Shown: positions 6,780-15,412 of the stretch, piece by piece
Layout: each line of letters starts with the position of its first letter
Position numbering within the stretch: position 1 is the first letter of the stretch
Assembly (NCBI GenBank): GCA_035648415.1
Contig: DASRLO010000047.1
Coordinates: forward strand, 1-36,390
Source: DATARH01 sp035648415
Lineage (GTDB): Bacteria > Pseudomonadota > Alphaproteobacteria > ATCC43930 > CGMCC-115725
Direction of reading: 5' to 3'
Length of the DNA stretch: 36,390 nucleotides
Made by a program: the position numbers and the translations under genes
Notes under the pieces: model-generated
What the model was told of the DNA's origin: nothing
Databases searched by the model: none
Seen by the model: only the letters and a program-made list of their open reading frames with translations

Positions 6780-8681
6780 ATGAGCGATACTGCGCTCACG
6801 CAAGAGCAAAAGCCGGCATCGTCGATCTCGCGGCCGATCACCGCGACGGCCGCGCTGGCGGCGCTCGGCATCGTCTACGGCGATCTCGGCACCAGCCCGC
6901 TCTACACGCTGTCGGCGATCATCGACAGCACCGGCGGCAGCTTTTCGCCGGAAATGGGGCTGGGAATCCTGTCGCTGATCTTCTGGGCGCTTATAATCAC
7001 CGTCTCGATCAAATACTGCCTCTTCGTGATGCGCGCCGACAATCACGGCGAGGGCGGCATCCTGGCGCTGATGTCGCTGGTCGCCGGCCGGGGGTACGGC
7101 CGCGCGCCGGTGCTGGTGGTGATGGGTCTGTTCGGCGCGGCGCTGATCTACGGCGACGGCATCATCACCCCGGCGATCTCGGTGCTGAGCGCATTGGAGG
7201 GCGTCAACGTCGCGAGCGCTGCGCTAAAGCCCTATGTGGTGCCGCTCGCGGTGGCCATCCTCGTGACGCTTTTCGCCGTGCAGAACCGCGGCACGGCTCG
7301 GCTCGGCGCGGTGCTCGGCCCGGTGATGCTGCTCTGGTTCGTGGTCATCGCCGTGCTGGGGGTCGGTGGGATTTTGCGCCATCCGGCGGTGATCGCCGCA
7401 ATCGACCCGCTCCACGGCATCCGCTTCCTCGCCAGGGGCGGCTGGCAGGGTTTCGCGATCCTGGGCGGGGTGTTTCTCGCAATTACCGGCGGCGAGGCGC
7501 TCTACGCCGATATGGGGCATGTGGGGCGCAACCCGATCCGCATGACCTGGTATCTCGTGGTCCTGCCGGCGCTCCTCCTGAACTACGCCGGCCAGATCGC
7601 GCTGATGACCGCCGAGCCCGGACATGGCGGCAGCCCATTCTTCCGCCTGGCGCCGGGCTGGGCGATCTACCCGATGGTGGTGCTGGCGACCGCGGCGACG
7701 ATCATCGCCAGCCAGGCGATCATCACCGGCTCGTTCTCGCTGACCCGGCAGGCAATGCAGCTCGGCTGGTTCCCCGGCCTCAATATCCGGCAGACCTCGG
7801 ACACCGAGTACGGGCAGATCTACGTGCCCTTCGTCAACTGGACGATGATGCTGCTGACGGTGTTGCTGACCATCGGCTTCGGCAGCTCGGAGCGGCTTTC
7901 CGGCGCCTACGGCACCGCAGTGTCGACGACGATGATGCTGACGACGGCGCTGCTCTACAACCTGATGCGCGAGCAGTGGAAATGGCCGACGCCGCTGGCG
8001 CTCTTGGCGGCGGGCGTGTTCCTGCTGGTCGATCTCGTGTTCTTCTCGGCCAATCTGTTGAAGATCGCCGATGGCGGCTGGGTGCCGCTGACCTTTGGTG
8101 CGATCGTCTTCATCATCATGACCACCTGGCATGCCGGGGTGGCGGCGACCCAGCGCGAACAAATGGCGGCGGCGATGACGCCGCGCCGCTTTCGCGCCTG
8201 GCTGCGGCGGCGCAAGACCCCGCGCCTGCCCGGCACCGCGATCTTCCTGACGCGGATGACCAAGCTGGTGCCGCTCCAGATCATCCAGCAGGCCGAGCAG
8301 TTCGGCGCGCTGCCGGAGACCCTCGTCGCGCTGACCCTGGCGTTCGCGGACACGCCGCGCATCGACCCCGACAAGCGGCTGGAGCTGGCCGAGGTGTTCG
8401 ACGGGTTTTGGGAAATGACGGTGCGCTATGGCTTTGTCGAGGTTCCCAACCTGCCGGCGGCGCTGCGCAGCGCGAAGCTGCATGGCTGCCCGATCGATCT
8501 GTCGAAGGCGGTGTTTTTCGGCACGCGCGACCGCGTCATCGGCGACCGCAAGAACCGGCATCTGTGGCGCTGGCAGCTGCCGCTGTTTTCCTTTCTGTTC
8601 CGCAACGCGGTGCGCGCGGTCGACATCTTCAACCTGCCCCCCGCCAACTTCGTCGAGATCAGCCGGCAGATCGAGTTGTGA
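6780..8681 (+). CDS. kup: KUP/HAK/KT-family potassium transporter
   Basis: A low-affinity potassium uptake permease in the inner membrane, thought to work as a potassium/proton symporter. The N-terminal signature GIVYGDLGTSPLYT is complete, followed by about 12 hydrophobic segments up to roughly residue 440. Diagnostic internal stretches include GALIYGDGIITPAISVL and ITGGEALYADMGHVG. A cytosolic C-terminal domain of about 180 residues follows, as in Kup. The length of 633 residues is typical. The ATG at 6780 is favoured because GGAGG lies just upstream at 6772, though the spacing is short; an ATG at 6738 would add 14 residues. No regulatory trk or ktr genes are near. Confidence 0.96.
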   Translation: MSDTALTQEQKPASSISRPITATAALAALGIVYGDLGTSPLYTLSAIIDSTGGSFSPEMGLGILSLIFWALIITVSIKYCLFVMRADNHGEGGILALMSLVAGRGYGRAPVLVVMGLFGAALIYGDGIITPAISVLSALEGVNVASAALKPYVVPLAVAILVTLFAVQNRGTARLGAVLGPVMLLWFVVIAVLGVGGILRHPAVIAAIDPLHGIRFLARGGWQGFAILGGVFLAITGGEALYADMGHVGRNPIRMTWYLVVLPALLLNYAGQIALMTAEPGHGGSPFFRLAPGWAIYPMVVLATAATIIASQAIITGSFSLTRQAMQLGWFPGLNIRQTSDTEYGQIYVPFVNWTMMLLTVLLTIGFGSSERLSGAYGTAVSTTMMLTTALLYNLMREQWKWPTPLALLAAGVFLLVDLVFFSANLLKIADGGWVPLTFGAIVFIIMTTWHAGVAATQREQMAAAMTPRRFRAWLRRRKTPRLPGTAIFLTRMTKLVPLQIIQQAEQFGALPETLVALTLAFADTPRIDPDKRLELAEVFDGFWEMTVRYGFVEVPNLPAALRSAKLHGCPIDLSKAVFFGTRDRVIGDRKNRHLWRWQLPLFSFLFRNAVRAVDIFNLPPANFVEISRQIEL

Positions 8682-8715
8682 GACCGCCTTGCGATGCCGG
8701 GCGGGCACAGAAAAA

Positions 8716-8746
8716 TTGACGAGGTTCGATTAAATGCGGATATGGT
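8716..8746 (+). promoter_or_regulatory. Weak candidate promoter upstream of the lipoprotein gene
   Basis: TTGACG at 8716-8721 is a good -35 box, and TATGGT at 8741-8746 could be a -10 box, but the 19-base spacing is long. The surrounding 8710-8800 is noticeably AT-richer than its flanks, with a run of seven T. Listed as tentative. Confidence 0.25.
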
Positions 8747-8853
8747 TGTGCCGATGCTCGCATTTTCTTGAGCATTGCCCAGCGGCCCATTTTTTTGCGC
8801 ACCAGTGCAGCAGCGGCCTCGCTAGTTCCGTATTTGCAGATGGCTAGGATGCC

Positions 8854-9648
8854 ATGGGAATTCCCCGAAAGCTCAATTCAGTAAGCGGGGCATTGGCGGC
8901 CGGCTGGGGTGTGGCGGCGCTCCTGGCGATAACGGGGTTAGGGTTAGCCGGATGCGACGTCCAATGGGTGTCGCCATACAGCGCCGATCTGCAAAAAAAG
9001 GCGACCACTATGCTCTCCAACGTCGTCACCTGGGAGAGCGCGATGCGCAGCGCGGCGGGCAGCGCCGCGGCCGATCCGCGCAACCCCGATGTCCAATCCA
9101 GGCTTCAGCAATGGCAAGGCGAAATAGAGGCCATGAGCGAGATCGAGCTTGGCATCGATCCCGGCTCCACGGTTTGCGACAAATTCCTGGCGACAATCAG
9201 CGGCTCGATCTCGGACGGGCTGAAGAAAATCCTCCCGACCGCTCCAACCGCGGCCGGTTCTACGGCAAAGCCGATTACGCACTGTGAGACCTTGCCGGGG
9301 ATCTTCACGCGGATGATCAAACAAGTGACCGGCAGCACCGCCGATAACGCGGGCATCCCCTTCATCCTCGACCAGCAATGCAAGCTGCCATGGCTGTCGG
9401 ACGATTATTTTGCTGCACTGCAAGAGGCGCGCGCGACGGCGGGAGCAGCGACGCCAGCGCGGCCGAGCACCGTTTCGGCCAAAGCCGGAACCCCAACCCC
9501 GGCACAACAGGCGAACGCCAAAACGCAATGCAGCGCCCTATTCGTTCCGCCAGCGGGGAGCGCTCACGGGAACCTGTTGTCCCCGCTTATTGTCGACCTC
9601 GACGCGATTATCTATCGCGAAGGCCGGGAGGCGCCGACCTCCAAGTAA
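8854..9648 (+). CDS. Predicted lipoprotein of unknown function
   Basis: A 264-residue protein with a lipoprotein signal: a hydrophobic core (VAALLAITGLGLAGC) ending in a perfect lipobox LAGC with lipidated Cys34. Asp follows the Cys; in enterics this +2 Asp favours retention in the inner membrane, but the rule is less certain in alphaproteobacteria. The mature part is helical with four further Cys residues (VCDKF, HCETL, QQCKLPW, QCSALF), which suggests disulphide bonds outside the cytosol. An Ala/Pro-rich linker lies near residues 190-220. I recognise no named domain. AGGA sits 5 bases before the ATG. The next gene follows after 16 bases, so the two likely form one unit. Confidence 0.75.
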   Translation: MGIPRKLNSVSGALAAGWGVAALLAITGLGLAGCDVQWVSPYSADLQKKATTMLSNVVTWESAMRSAAGSAAADPRNPDVQSRLQQWQGEIEAMSEIELGIDPGSTVCDKFLATISGSISDGLKKILPTAPTAAGSTAKPITHCETLPGIFTRMIKQVTGSTADNAGIPFILDQQCKLPWLSDDYFAALQEARATAGAATPARPSTVSAKAGTPTPAQQANAKTQCSALFVPPAGSAHGNLLSPLIVDLDAIIYREGREAPTSK

Positions 9649-9664
9649 CCCCAGGAGGAATGCC

Positions 9665-10015
9665 ATGTCACTGGTCGACGATCTTACCAGCGCCCTTCAG
9701 GCTGGCGCCAATGCCGGAGCCGCGGCGGCAAGCACGGGGGCAAAGGACCTCAGGCAGGACATCACCATTTTTGTCGTGCCTCATCTGAAGGATATCGGGC
9801 TTCAGCTCGCCTCGATCGTCGAGCAGCGGCTGGCCGGAACCTATACCGACGCGACGGCGAAGGCGCTGATCGATTCCCAGGAAGATTCGATTCAGACATT
9901 GGTCGAGACGATGGTCTCGCTGGCCGTATTGGAGGCCCAAACAATCGTCAATGCGATCGTCGACGCGCTGAACAAAGCCGTCAATACCGCGCTCGGCTTC
10001 ACCCTGCTTGCTTAG
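9665..10015 (+). CDS. Small helical protein, partner of the lipoprotein gene
   Basis: A 116-residue protein with no signal peptide. Residues 1-30 are Ala/Gly-rich and flexible. The rest is predicted as amphipathic helices with a regular hydrophobic pattern (LKDIGLQLASIVEQRLAG, then LVETMVSLAVLEAQTIV, then IVDALNKAVNTALGF). A perfect AGGAGG at 9653-9658 drives the ATG at 9665; the longer open frame upstream overlaps the lipoprotein gene in another phase and is not used. No family recognised. Its position 16 bases after the lipoprotein gene suggests joint function, possibly membrane association, but this is inference. Confidence 0.72.
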   Translation: MSLVDDLTSALQAGANAGAAAASTGAKDLRQDITIFVVPHLKDIGLQLASIVEQRLAGTYTDATAKALIDSQEDSIQTLVETMVSLAVLEAQTIVNAIVDALNKAVNTALGFTLLA

Positions 10016-10049
10016 GTGCGCTCCCGCATCGCCGGGCCGGCCACGACAG

Positions 10050-10081
10050 CCGTAGGATGGGTAAGCGCAGCGGCCCTACGG
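10050..10081. repeat. Short palindromic repeat between convergent genes
   Basis: CCGTAGG (10050-10056) and CCTACGG (10075-10081) are exact inverted arms. The left part CCGTAGGATGGGTAAGCG resembles the start of the larger palindrome at 34353. The right arm carries the TAG stop codon of the acyl-CoA synthetase on the minus strand. It may act as a bidirectional transcription end for the two converging genes, although there is no T-run. Confidence 0.5.
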
Positions 10082-11725
10082 CGCGTCCTTCGCCTGCTCG
10101 CGCAGCACGAATTTCTGGATTTTTCCGGTTGAGGTCTTGGGCAGCGGGCCGAACACCACCGTGCGCGGCGCCTTGTAATGCGCCATGTGCTGGCGGCAGA
10201 AGGCGATGATGTCCGCGGCGCCGGCTGCCGCGCCCGATTTCAGCGTGACGAAGGCGCAGGGCGTCTCGCCCCAGCGCTCGTCCGGCTTGGCGACGACCGC
10301 GGCCTCGAGCACCGCCGGATGCCGGTACAGCACGTCCTCGAGCTCGATCGTCGAGATGTTCTCACCGCCCGAGATGATGATATCCTTGGAGCGGTCCTTG
10401 ATCTCGATATAGCCGTCGGGGTGCTGCACCGCGAGGTCCCCCGAGTGGAACCAGCCGCCGGCGAAAGCTTCCTCGGTGGCGTGCGGATTTTTCAGGTAGC
10501 CCTTCATCACGATGTTGCCGCGCATGTGGACTTCGCCCATCGTCGCGCCGTCCCACGGCACCGGCACGAGGCTCTCGGGGTCGCCGACCATCAGCCCGTC
10601 CAGCACCGGGTAGGCGGCCCCTTGGCGCGATTTCAGCCGCGCCCGCTCCTCGCCCGATAGCGCATCCCATTCGTCGTGCCAGGCGCAGACGACCGCCGGG
10701 CCATAGACCTCGGTCAGCCCATAGACGTGGGTGACCCGGAAACCGCGCGCCTCCATGCCCTCGATCACCGCGGCCGGCGGCGCGGCGCCGGCGGTCATCA
10801 TCGCGACCGGACGCGGCAGGGTGCGGCCTTCGGCGGCGCGGTCGTTCAACAGCATGTTCATCACCACCGGCGCGCCGCAGAGATGCGTCACGCCGTGCTG
10901 CTCGATCGCGTCGTAGACCGCGCCGGCTTCGATCCGCCGCAGGCAGACATGCGTCCCGGCGAGCGCGGTCACCGTCCACGGAAAGCACCAGCCGTTGCAG
11001 TGGAACATCGGCAGGGTCCACAGATAGACCGGGTGCTGCGCCATGCCCCAGACGAGGATGTTGCCGAGCGCGTTCAGATAGGCGCCGCGGTGGTGGTAGA
11101 CGACGCCCTTAGGGTTGCCGGTGGTGCCCGAGGTGTAGTTGAGCGCGATCGCGTCCCATTCGTCTTGCGGCATCAATTCGGCGAAATCGAGGTCGCCGCC
11201 GGCGAGGAACGCCTCATAATCCATCGCACCTAGTCGGCTTTCAGGCCCATTGGCGCCCGACGCCAGCGGATCGGCGATGTCGATGACCAGCGGCTTCTCG
11301 TCGAGTTGGGCAAGCGCCGCCTTGACGACCGGCGCGAATTCGCCGTCGGTCAGCAGCACCTTGACCTCGCCGTGCTTGAGGATGAAGGCGATCGTGTCGG
11401 CATCGAGCCGGATGTTCAGCGCGTTCAACACCGCCCCGGCCATCGGCACGCCATAGGTCGCCTCGAACGCTTCCGGCACGTTGGGCGCCATCACCGCGAC
11501 CGTGTCGCCGCGCCCGACGCCCAGCCTGGCGAGCGCCGAGGCGAGCCGGCGGCACCGCTCCAGCGTCTCGCGCCAGGTGTAGCGACGCTCGCCGTGGATC
11601 ACCGAGATGCGCCGTGGATAGATTTCGGCCGTGCGCCGCAGAAACCCGATCGGCGACAGCGGCACGAAATTGGCCGCGTTCTTGTCGAGGCCCTGCACGT
11701 AAGGACCGGAGGCAGGCGCGCCCAT
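10076..11725 (-). CDS. Acyl-CoA synthetase (AMP-forming, DmdB/medium-chain type)
   Basis: Activates a carboxylic acid to its CoA thioester through an acyl-adenylate. The P-loop-like motif YTSGTTGNPKGVVYHHRG, the segment LWTLPMFHCNGWCFPW, the HVYGLTEVYGP adenine-binding motif, the HSGDLAVQHPDGYIEIKDRSKD hinge and the C-terminal catalytic-lysine region KTSTGKIQKF are all present. The 549 residues fit this ANL-superfamily group, which includes methylthiopropionate- and medium-chain-CoA ligases; the exact substrate cannot be told. The ATG at 11725 lies 2 bases past the stop of the GFA gene, so the two are coupled. A longer frame to 11863 overlaps that gene and is rejected. Confidence 0.93.
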   Translation of the reverse strand: MGAPASGPYVQGLDKNAANFVPLSPIGFLRRTAEIYPRRISVIHGERRYTWRETLERCRRLASALARLGVGRGDTVAVMAPNVPEAFEATYGVPMAGAVLNALNIRLDADTIAFILKHGEVKVLLTDGEFAPVVKAALAQLDEKPLVIDIADPLASGANGPESRLGAMDYEAFLAGGDLDFAELMPQDEWDAIALNYTSGTTGNPKGVVYHHRGAYLNALGNILVWGMAQHPVYLWTLPMFHCNGWCFPWTVTALAGTHVCLRRIEAGAVYDAIEQHGVTHLCGAPVVMNMLLNDRAAEGRTLPRPVAMMTAGAAPPAAVIEGMEARGFRVTHVYGLTEVYGPAVVCAWHDEWDALSGEERARLKSRQGAAYPVLDGLMVGDPESLVPVPWDGATMGEVHMRGNIVMKGYLKNPHATEEAFAGGWFHSGDLAVQHPDGYIEIKDRSKDIIISGGENISTIELEDVLYRHPAVLEAAVVAKPDERWGETPCAFVTLKSGAAAGAADIIAFCRQHMAHYKAPRTVVFGPLPKTSTGKIQKFVLREQAKDAP

Positions 11726-11727
11726 CG

Positions 11728-12153
11728 TCAACCGCCGGCCGGGGGGTCGGCCGGCCGCGCGCCTGGGTAGTGCTCCTTCGCCGTACCGACATCGAGCCAC
11801 GGATGCATCGCATCCTCGTAGGAGGAGTAGATCGGCGGCGGAAAGTTCGGATCGGCAAAGCATCCGACCGCGATCCCGTAATGATCGGGGCCACGGTCAC
11901 CTTCCCAGAAGACGCTGCTGCCGCAATTCGGGCAGAAATGAAAACGGATTTCGAAGCCGCTATCCGCCACGCGGCCATAGATTCTTTCGTCGCCTTCAAT
12001 CCGCACCTGGCTTTTCAGCCAACGCGAGCCGGAATGGACCACGGCGCCGGTGCGCCGCTGGCACGATTTGCAGTGGCAGACATAGACGCGCTCGGGCTCG
12101 CCGGCCGCGATCGCCTTCAACTGGCCGCAATGGCACTCCGCGACGCGCTCCAT
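11728..12153 (-). CDS. GFA family zinc protein (CENP-V/glutathione-dependent formaldehyde-activating fold)
   Basis: A 141-residue protein with the zinc-ligand set of the GFA/CENP-V fold: ECHCGQLK near residue 6, VCHCKSCQRRTG near residue 25, and FCPNCGSS near residue 75. Members bind zinc; a few are linked to glutathione and formaldehyde, but most have no proven reaction. The ATG at 12153 has GGGGAGGG a few bases upstream, which settles the start over an in-frame ATG at 12231. It precedes the acyl-CoA synthetase by 2 bases, suggesting one mRNA. It diverges from the nucleotidyltransferase unit. Confidence 0.93.
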   Translation of the reverse strand: MERVAECHCGQLKAIAAGEPERVYVCHCKSCQRRTGAVVHSGSRWLKSQVRIEGDERIYGRVADSGFEIRFHFCPNCGSSVFWEGDRGPDHYGIAVGCFADPNFPPPIYSSYEDAMHPWLDVGTAKEHYPGARPADPPAGG

Positions 12154-12272
12154 GCCACCCTCCCCGATGTTCGCGCCATTTTCCTCCGCGCCGCGAAACG
12201 TGTCGAGGCGGTTGGCATGCACCAGCAGCAATCGACATGGTAAGTGAGGCTGCTCGCGAGCGTTCGCAGGTT

Positions 12273-12503
12273 ATGCTACTTGAAGGGATGACCTCGGATC
12301 GCGGGCAAACTGGCGATTTACGCAGCCTCTACCGGCAAGCGTTTAGCGAGTACGGCACTCGGGCGCTGTGGAACAGGCGGGCCATCGAAAATCCGACGCG
12401 CGAGGATGCGCTGGTCGTGGCTCGCGCGTTACGCGTGCATGGCGACCGCGGCGCCCGTCGCCTGGCCGAGCAATTGGAGCTCGCCTGTCGTGCCGCTGTC
12501 TAA
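12273..12503 (+). CDS. Small protein encoded ahead of an AbiEii-like nucleotidyltransferase
   Basis: A 76-residue protein from the ATG at 12273; an ATG at 12237 (88 residues) and one at 12288 (71) are in frame, and none has an ideal ribosome site. It is helical and charged, with a core LRSLYRQAFSEYGTRALWN followed by EDALVVARALRVHGDRGARRLAEQLE. I recall similar small genes beside nucleotidyltransferase genes in alphaproteobacteria, but I cannot name a family. Its stop overlaps the start of the next gene by 14 bases, so translation is likely coupled. By position it could be an antitoxin or accessory of the nucleotidyltransferase; it has no visible DNA-binding wing like classical AbiEi. Confidence 0.72.
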   Translation: MLLEGMTSDRGQTGDLRSLYRQAFSEYGTRALWNRRAIENPTREDALVVARALRVHGDRGARRLAEQLELACRAAV

Positions 12504-13299
12504 CATCCAGATCGACATCTTGCGGGTGATTGCAGAACGGCGGAATCCGGAAAGCTATGTTGCGGGGGCGACGCCTTTCAACCGCGATACCCCCCGTTTT
12601 TCTCAAGACATCGATCTATTCAACGATCGAGAGGAGCGGGTGGCGCAGGCCGCGGAGGGAGACAGCGAAGCGCTCCAAGCCGCAGGGTACGCCGTGATCT
12701 GGTTGCGCCGACTCCCCGCGATCTACACCGCCAACATAACCAGGGACGGCGCCGGCACCCGGTTGGAATGGGTCGTCGACAGCGATTACCGATTCTTCCC
12801 GACGATGAAGGATGAGGTTTTCGGCTTCGTCCTGCATCCGGTGGACCTTGCGATCAACAAAGTAATGGCCGCCGTTGGGCGGCGCGAAGTGCGCGACATC
12901 GCCGACCTTGCGATGATCGACGATAAAATTTTGCCTCTGGGGGCCCTCATCTGGGCGGCGGTGGAGAAATCGCCCGGTTTCACTCCGGAGGGACTGATTG
13001 CCGAAATTCGGCGCAATCTTCACCACTCGAAGGCCGAATGGGACAGTCTGGAATTCAGCGCGCCGGTCGATCCTAAATCCGTATTGGATCGTGTGCGCGC
13101 CGCTCTCGATAGAGCGGAGGAATTTGTAGTGCGTATGCCGACGGCCAAGCTGGGTCTTTTGTTCCTGCACGACGGCGAGGTCGTCCAACCCGATCCGGAT
13201 CGGGTTGACGACTATGTAACCCACGCGGGGCGTCGGGGCGGCCAATGGCCAAGCGATCCCAGCGTTCAACGTGCGATGCTGGAGCGGTACACCGGATAG
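12490..13299 (+). CDS. AbiEii/AbiGii-like nucleotidyltransferase
   Basis: A 269-residue protein of the nucleotidyltransferase superfamily. The catalytic signature is visible as GATPFNRDTPRFSQDIDLF: a small glycine strand followed by S-x-D-I-D, the metal-binding Asp pair. The downstream PVDLAINKVMAAVGRREVRDIADL matches the conserved DL-x3-K ... R-x2-RD-x2-DL pattern of AbiEii-type toxins. The usual GG is degenerate (GA). The C-terminal 100 residues are helical. The start is taken as GTG at 12490, just before PLSNIQIDIL, because it overlaps the upstream gene end. Upstream ATG codons at 12406 and 12439 would add Trp-rich non-homologous sequence. Toxin activity is not shown by the sequence. Confidence 0.82.
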   Translation: MPLSNIQIDILRVIAERRNPESYVAGATPFNRDTPRFSQDIDLFNDREERVAQAAEGDSEALQAAGYAVIWLRRLPAIYTANITRDGAGTRLEWVVDSDYRFFPTMKDEVFGFVLHPVDLAINKVMAAVGRREVRDIADLAMIDDKILPLGALIWAAVEKSPGFTPEGLIAEIRRNLHHSKAEWDSLEFSAPVDPKSVLDRVRAALDRAEEFVVRMPTAKLGLLFLHDGEVVQPDPDRVDDYVTHAGRRGGQWPSDPSVQRAMLERYTG

Positions 13300-13332
13300 G
13301 CGTCGCGAGGCATCGCTGGAGGGAGGCCGGAT

Positions 13333-15243
13333 ATGGGCATTGCCGAGGTCTACCGCCGCTCGCTCGATCAGCCCGAGGAATTCTGGGCCGAGGCGGCCGA
13401 GGCGATCGACTGGGAGCGGCGCTGGGACCGCGTGCTCGACGATACGAAGCCGCCGTTCTACCGCTGGTTTTCGGGGGCACGGCTCAACACCTGCTGGAAC
13501 GCGCTCGACCGCCATGTCGCCGCCGGCAATGGCGAGCGAGTGGCCCTCATTTACGACAGCCCGGTCACCGACACAGTCGCCGCGTTCACCTACCGCAAGC
13601 TGCGCGACCGGGTCGCGCGCTTTGCCGGTGCGCTGCAGGGGCTCGGCGTCCAGAAGGGCGACCGGGTGCTGGTCTACCTGCCGATGGTGCCCGAGGCGGC
13701 GATCGCGATGCTCGCCTGCGCGCGGATCGGCGCGGTGCATTCGGTGGTGTTCGGCGGGTTCGCCGCGCATGAGCTGGCGACCCGCATCGACGACGCCAAG
13801 CCGCGGGTTGTCGTGTCGGCCTCGTGCGGGGTCGAAATCAACCGGGTGGTCCCCTATAAGCCGCTGCTCGACGCCGCGATCGACGAGGCGCGCTCGAAGC
13901 CGCGAGCCTGCGTCGTGCTGCAGCGGCCGATGTGCCGGGCGGAGATGATTCCCGACCGCGATCATGACTGGCACGAGCTCGAAGCCGCCGCCGAGCCCGC
14001 CGATTGCGTGCCGGTGCTGGCGACCGATCCGCTCTACATCCTCTACACCTCGGGCACCACCGGCATCCCCAAGGGCGTGGTGCGCGACAATGGCGGCCAC
14101 GCGGTGGCGCTCGCCTGGTCGATGCGCAACATCTACGGCGTCAAGCCCGATGAGGTGTTCTGGACCGCGTCCGATGTCGGCTGGGTGGTCGGGCACTCGT
14201 ACATCGTCTATGCGCCGCTAATTCACGGCTGCACCTCGGTGCTCTACGAGGGCAAGCCGGTCGGCACCCCCGACGCCGGCGCGTTCTGGCGGGTCATCGA
14301 GCAGCACAAGGTGCGGGTGTTCTTCACCGCGCCGACCGCGTTCCGCGCGATCAAGCGCGAGGACCCGGAGGGCAGACTGATCCGCGCCCGCGACCTCTCT
14401 CATTTCCGCGCCCTCTTCCTCGCCGGCGAGCGGGCCGACCCGCCGACCGTCGCCTGGGCCGAGGAGATGCTGCGTGTGCCGGTGATCGACCATTGGTGGC
14501 AGACCGAGACCGGCTGGCCGATCGGCGCCAATTGCCTCGGCATCGAGAAGCTGCCGGTGAAGCCCGGCTCATGCACCCGCGCGGTGCCCGGCTGGGACGT
14601 GCGGGTGTTGGAGGCCGACGCGGTCGGCGAGGCGCGCGAGGTCAAGCCGAGCGAGATCGGGGCGATCTCGATCAAGCTGCCGCTGCCGCCGGGCGCGCTG
14701 CCGACGCTGTGGCAGGCCGACGAGCGCTTCGTCGAGAGCTATCTCGCCACCTACCCGGGCTATTACCAGACCGGTGACGCCGGGTTCATCGACAGCGACG
14801 GTTACATCCAGGTGATGACCCGCACCGACGACATCATCAACGTCGCCGGCCACCGGCTCTCGACCGGCGGCATGGAGGAAGTATTGGCCGCGCACCCCGA
14901 TGTCGCCGAATGCGCGGTGATGGGGGTTGCCGACGCGCTCAAGGGCCAGGTGCCGCTGGGGCTCCTGGTGCTCAAAGCGGGGGTGGCGCGGGCGCCGGCC
15001 GAGATCGAGGCCGAGGCGGTGGCGCTGGTGCGCGAGCGCATCGGGCCGGTGGCCAGCTTCAAGGCCGCGCTGGTCGTCGAGCGCCTGCCGAAAACCCGCT
15101 CCGGCAAGATCTTGCGCGGCACGATGCGCGCCATCGCCGATGGCGGGGACTACCGCGTGCCGGCGACGATCGACGACCCCGCCATCCTGCCGGAAATCGC
15201 CGAGAGCTTGCGGCGGGCGGGGTACGGCAAACCCGCCGGCTGA
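13333..15243 (+). CDS. prpE: Propionyl-CoA synthetase PrpE
   Basis: Activates propionate to propionyl-CoA through propionyl-AMP. The protein has 636 residues, as expected for PrpE and acetyl-CoA synthetase relatives. The N-terminal region holds ACS-type FYRWFSGARLNTCWNALDRH. The A3 motif YTSGTTGIPKG is near residue 238, followed by SDVGWVVGHSYIVY, DHWWQTETGWP, the YQTGDAGFIDSDGY hinge region, and the acetylation-target lysine K592 in RSGKILRGTMR. The string VVRDNGGHAVAL is more like PrpE than Acs. A GGAGGGAGG ribosome site lies about 8 bases ahead of the ATG. Product propionyl-CoA would feed the methylmalonyl-CoA mutase encoded at 17.4 kb after carboxylation elsewhere. Confidence 0.93.
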   Translation: MGIAEVYRRSLDQPEEFWAEAAEAIDWERRWDRVLDDTKPPFYRWFSGARLNTCWNALDRHVAAGNGERVALIYDSPVTDTVAAFTYRKLRDRVARFAGALQGLGVQKGDRVLVYLPMVPEAAIAMLACARIGAVHSVVFGGFAAHELATRIDDAKPRVVVSASCGVEINRVVPYKPLLDAAIDEARSKPRACVVLQRPMCRAEMIPDRDHDWHELEAAAEPADCVPVLATDPLYILYTSGTTGIPKGVVRDNGGHAVALAWSMRNIYGVKPDEVFWTASDVGWVVGHSYIVYAPLIHGCTSVLYEGKPVGTPDAGAFWRVIEQHKVRVFFTAPTAFRAIKREDPEGRLIRARDLSHFRALFLAGERADPPTVAWAEEMLRVPVIDHWWQTETGWPIGANCLGIEKLPVKPGSCTRAVPGWDVRVLEADAVGEAREVKPSEIGAISIKLPLPPGALPTLWQADERFVESYLATYPGYYQTGDAGFIDSDGYIQVMTRTDDIINVAGHRLSTGGMEEVLAAHPDVAECAVMGVADALKGQVPLGLLVLKAGVARAPAEIEAEAVALVRERIGPVASFKAALVVERLPKTRSGKILRGTMRAIADGGDYRVPATIDDPAILPEIAESLRRAGYGKPAG

Positions 15244-15255
15244 CCGGGGCGGCCA

Positions 15256-15290
15256 CCTGATAATCCTGACGATAGCGGGAAATTATCAGG
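15256..15290. repeat. Inverted repeat downstream of prpE
   Basis: CCTGATAAT (15256-15264) and ATTATCAGG (15282-15290) are perfect inverted arms around a 17-base loop. There is no T-run after it, so it is not a standard terminator. The AT-rich arms stand out in this GC-rich sequence and may be a leftover end of a mobile element or a protein binding site. No transposase gene is near. Confidence 0.5.
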
Positions 15291-15412
15291 GACGAACGCG
15301 GCAATCACCACCCGGACACTTGTAGACGACGCACTGTCTTTGAAACCCTATTTAGAAACCGGTAACGACAGTAGCCGGGTCCGGGCCTTTAGGACACGCC
15401 GCGCCACGTCCG

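Noticed and set aside
6554..8719. A 721-codon plus-strand frame in another phase over kup
   Set aside because: The kup frame carries the complete family signature and membrane segments; this one is a shadow of it.
8716..8853. A terminator after kup made of the seven-T run near 8790
   Set aside because: There is no stable stem immediately before the T-run.
12616..14196. A 526-codon minus-strand frame
   Set aside because: It covers the antisense of the nucleotidyltransferase and prpE. No family features, and both opposite genes are well supported.
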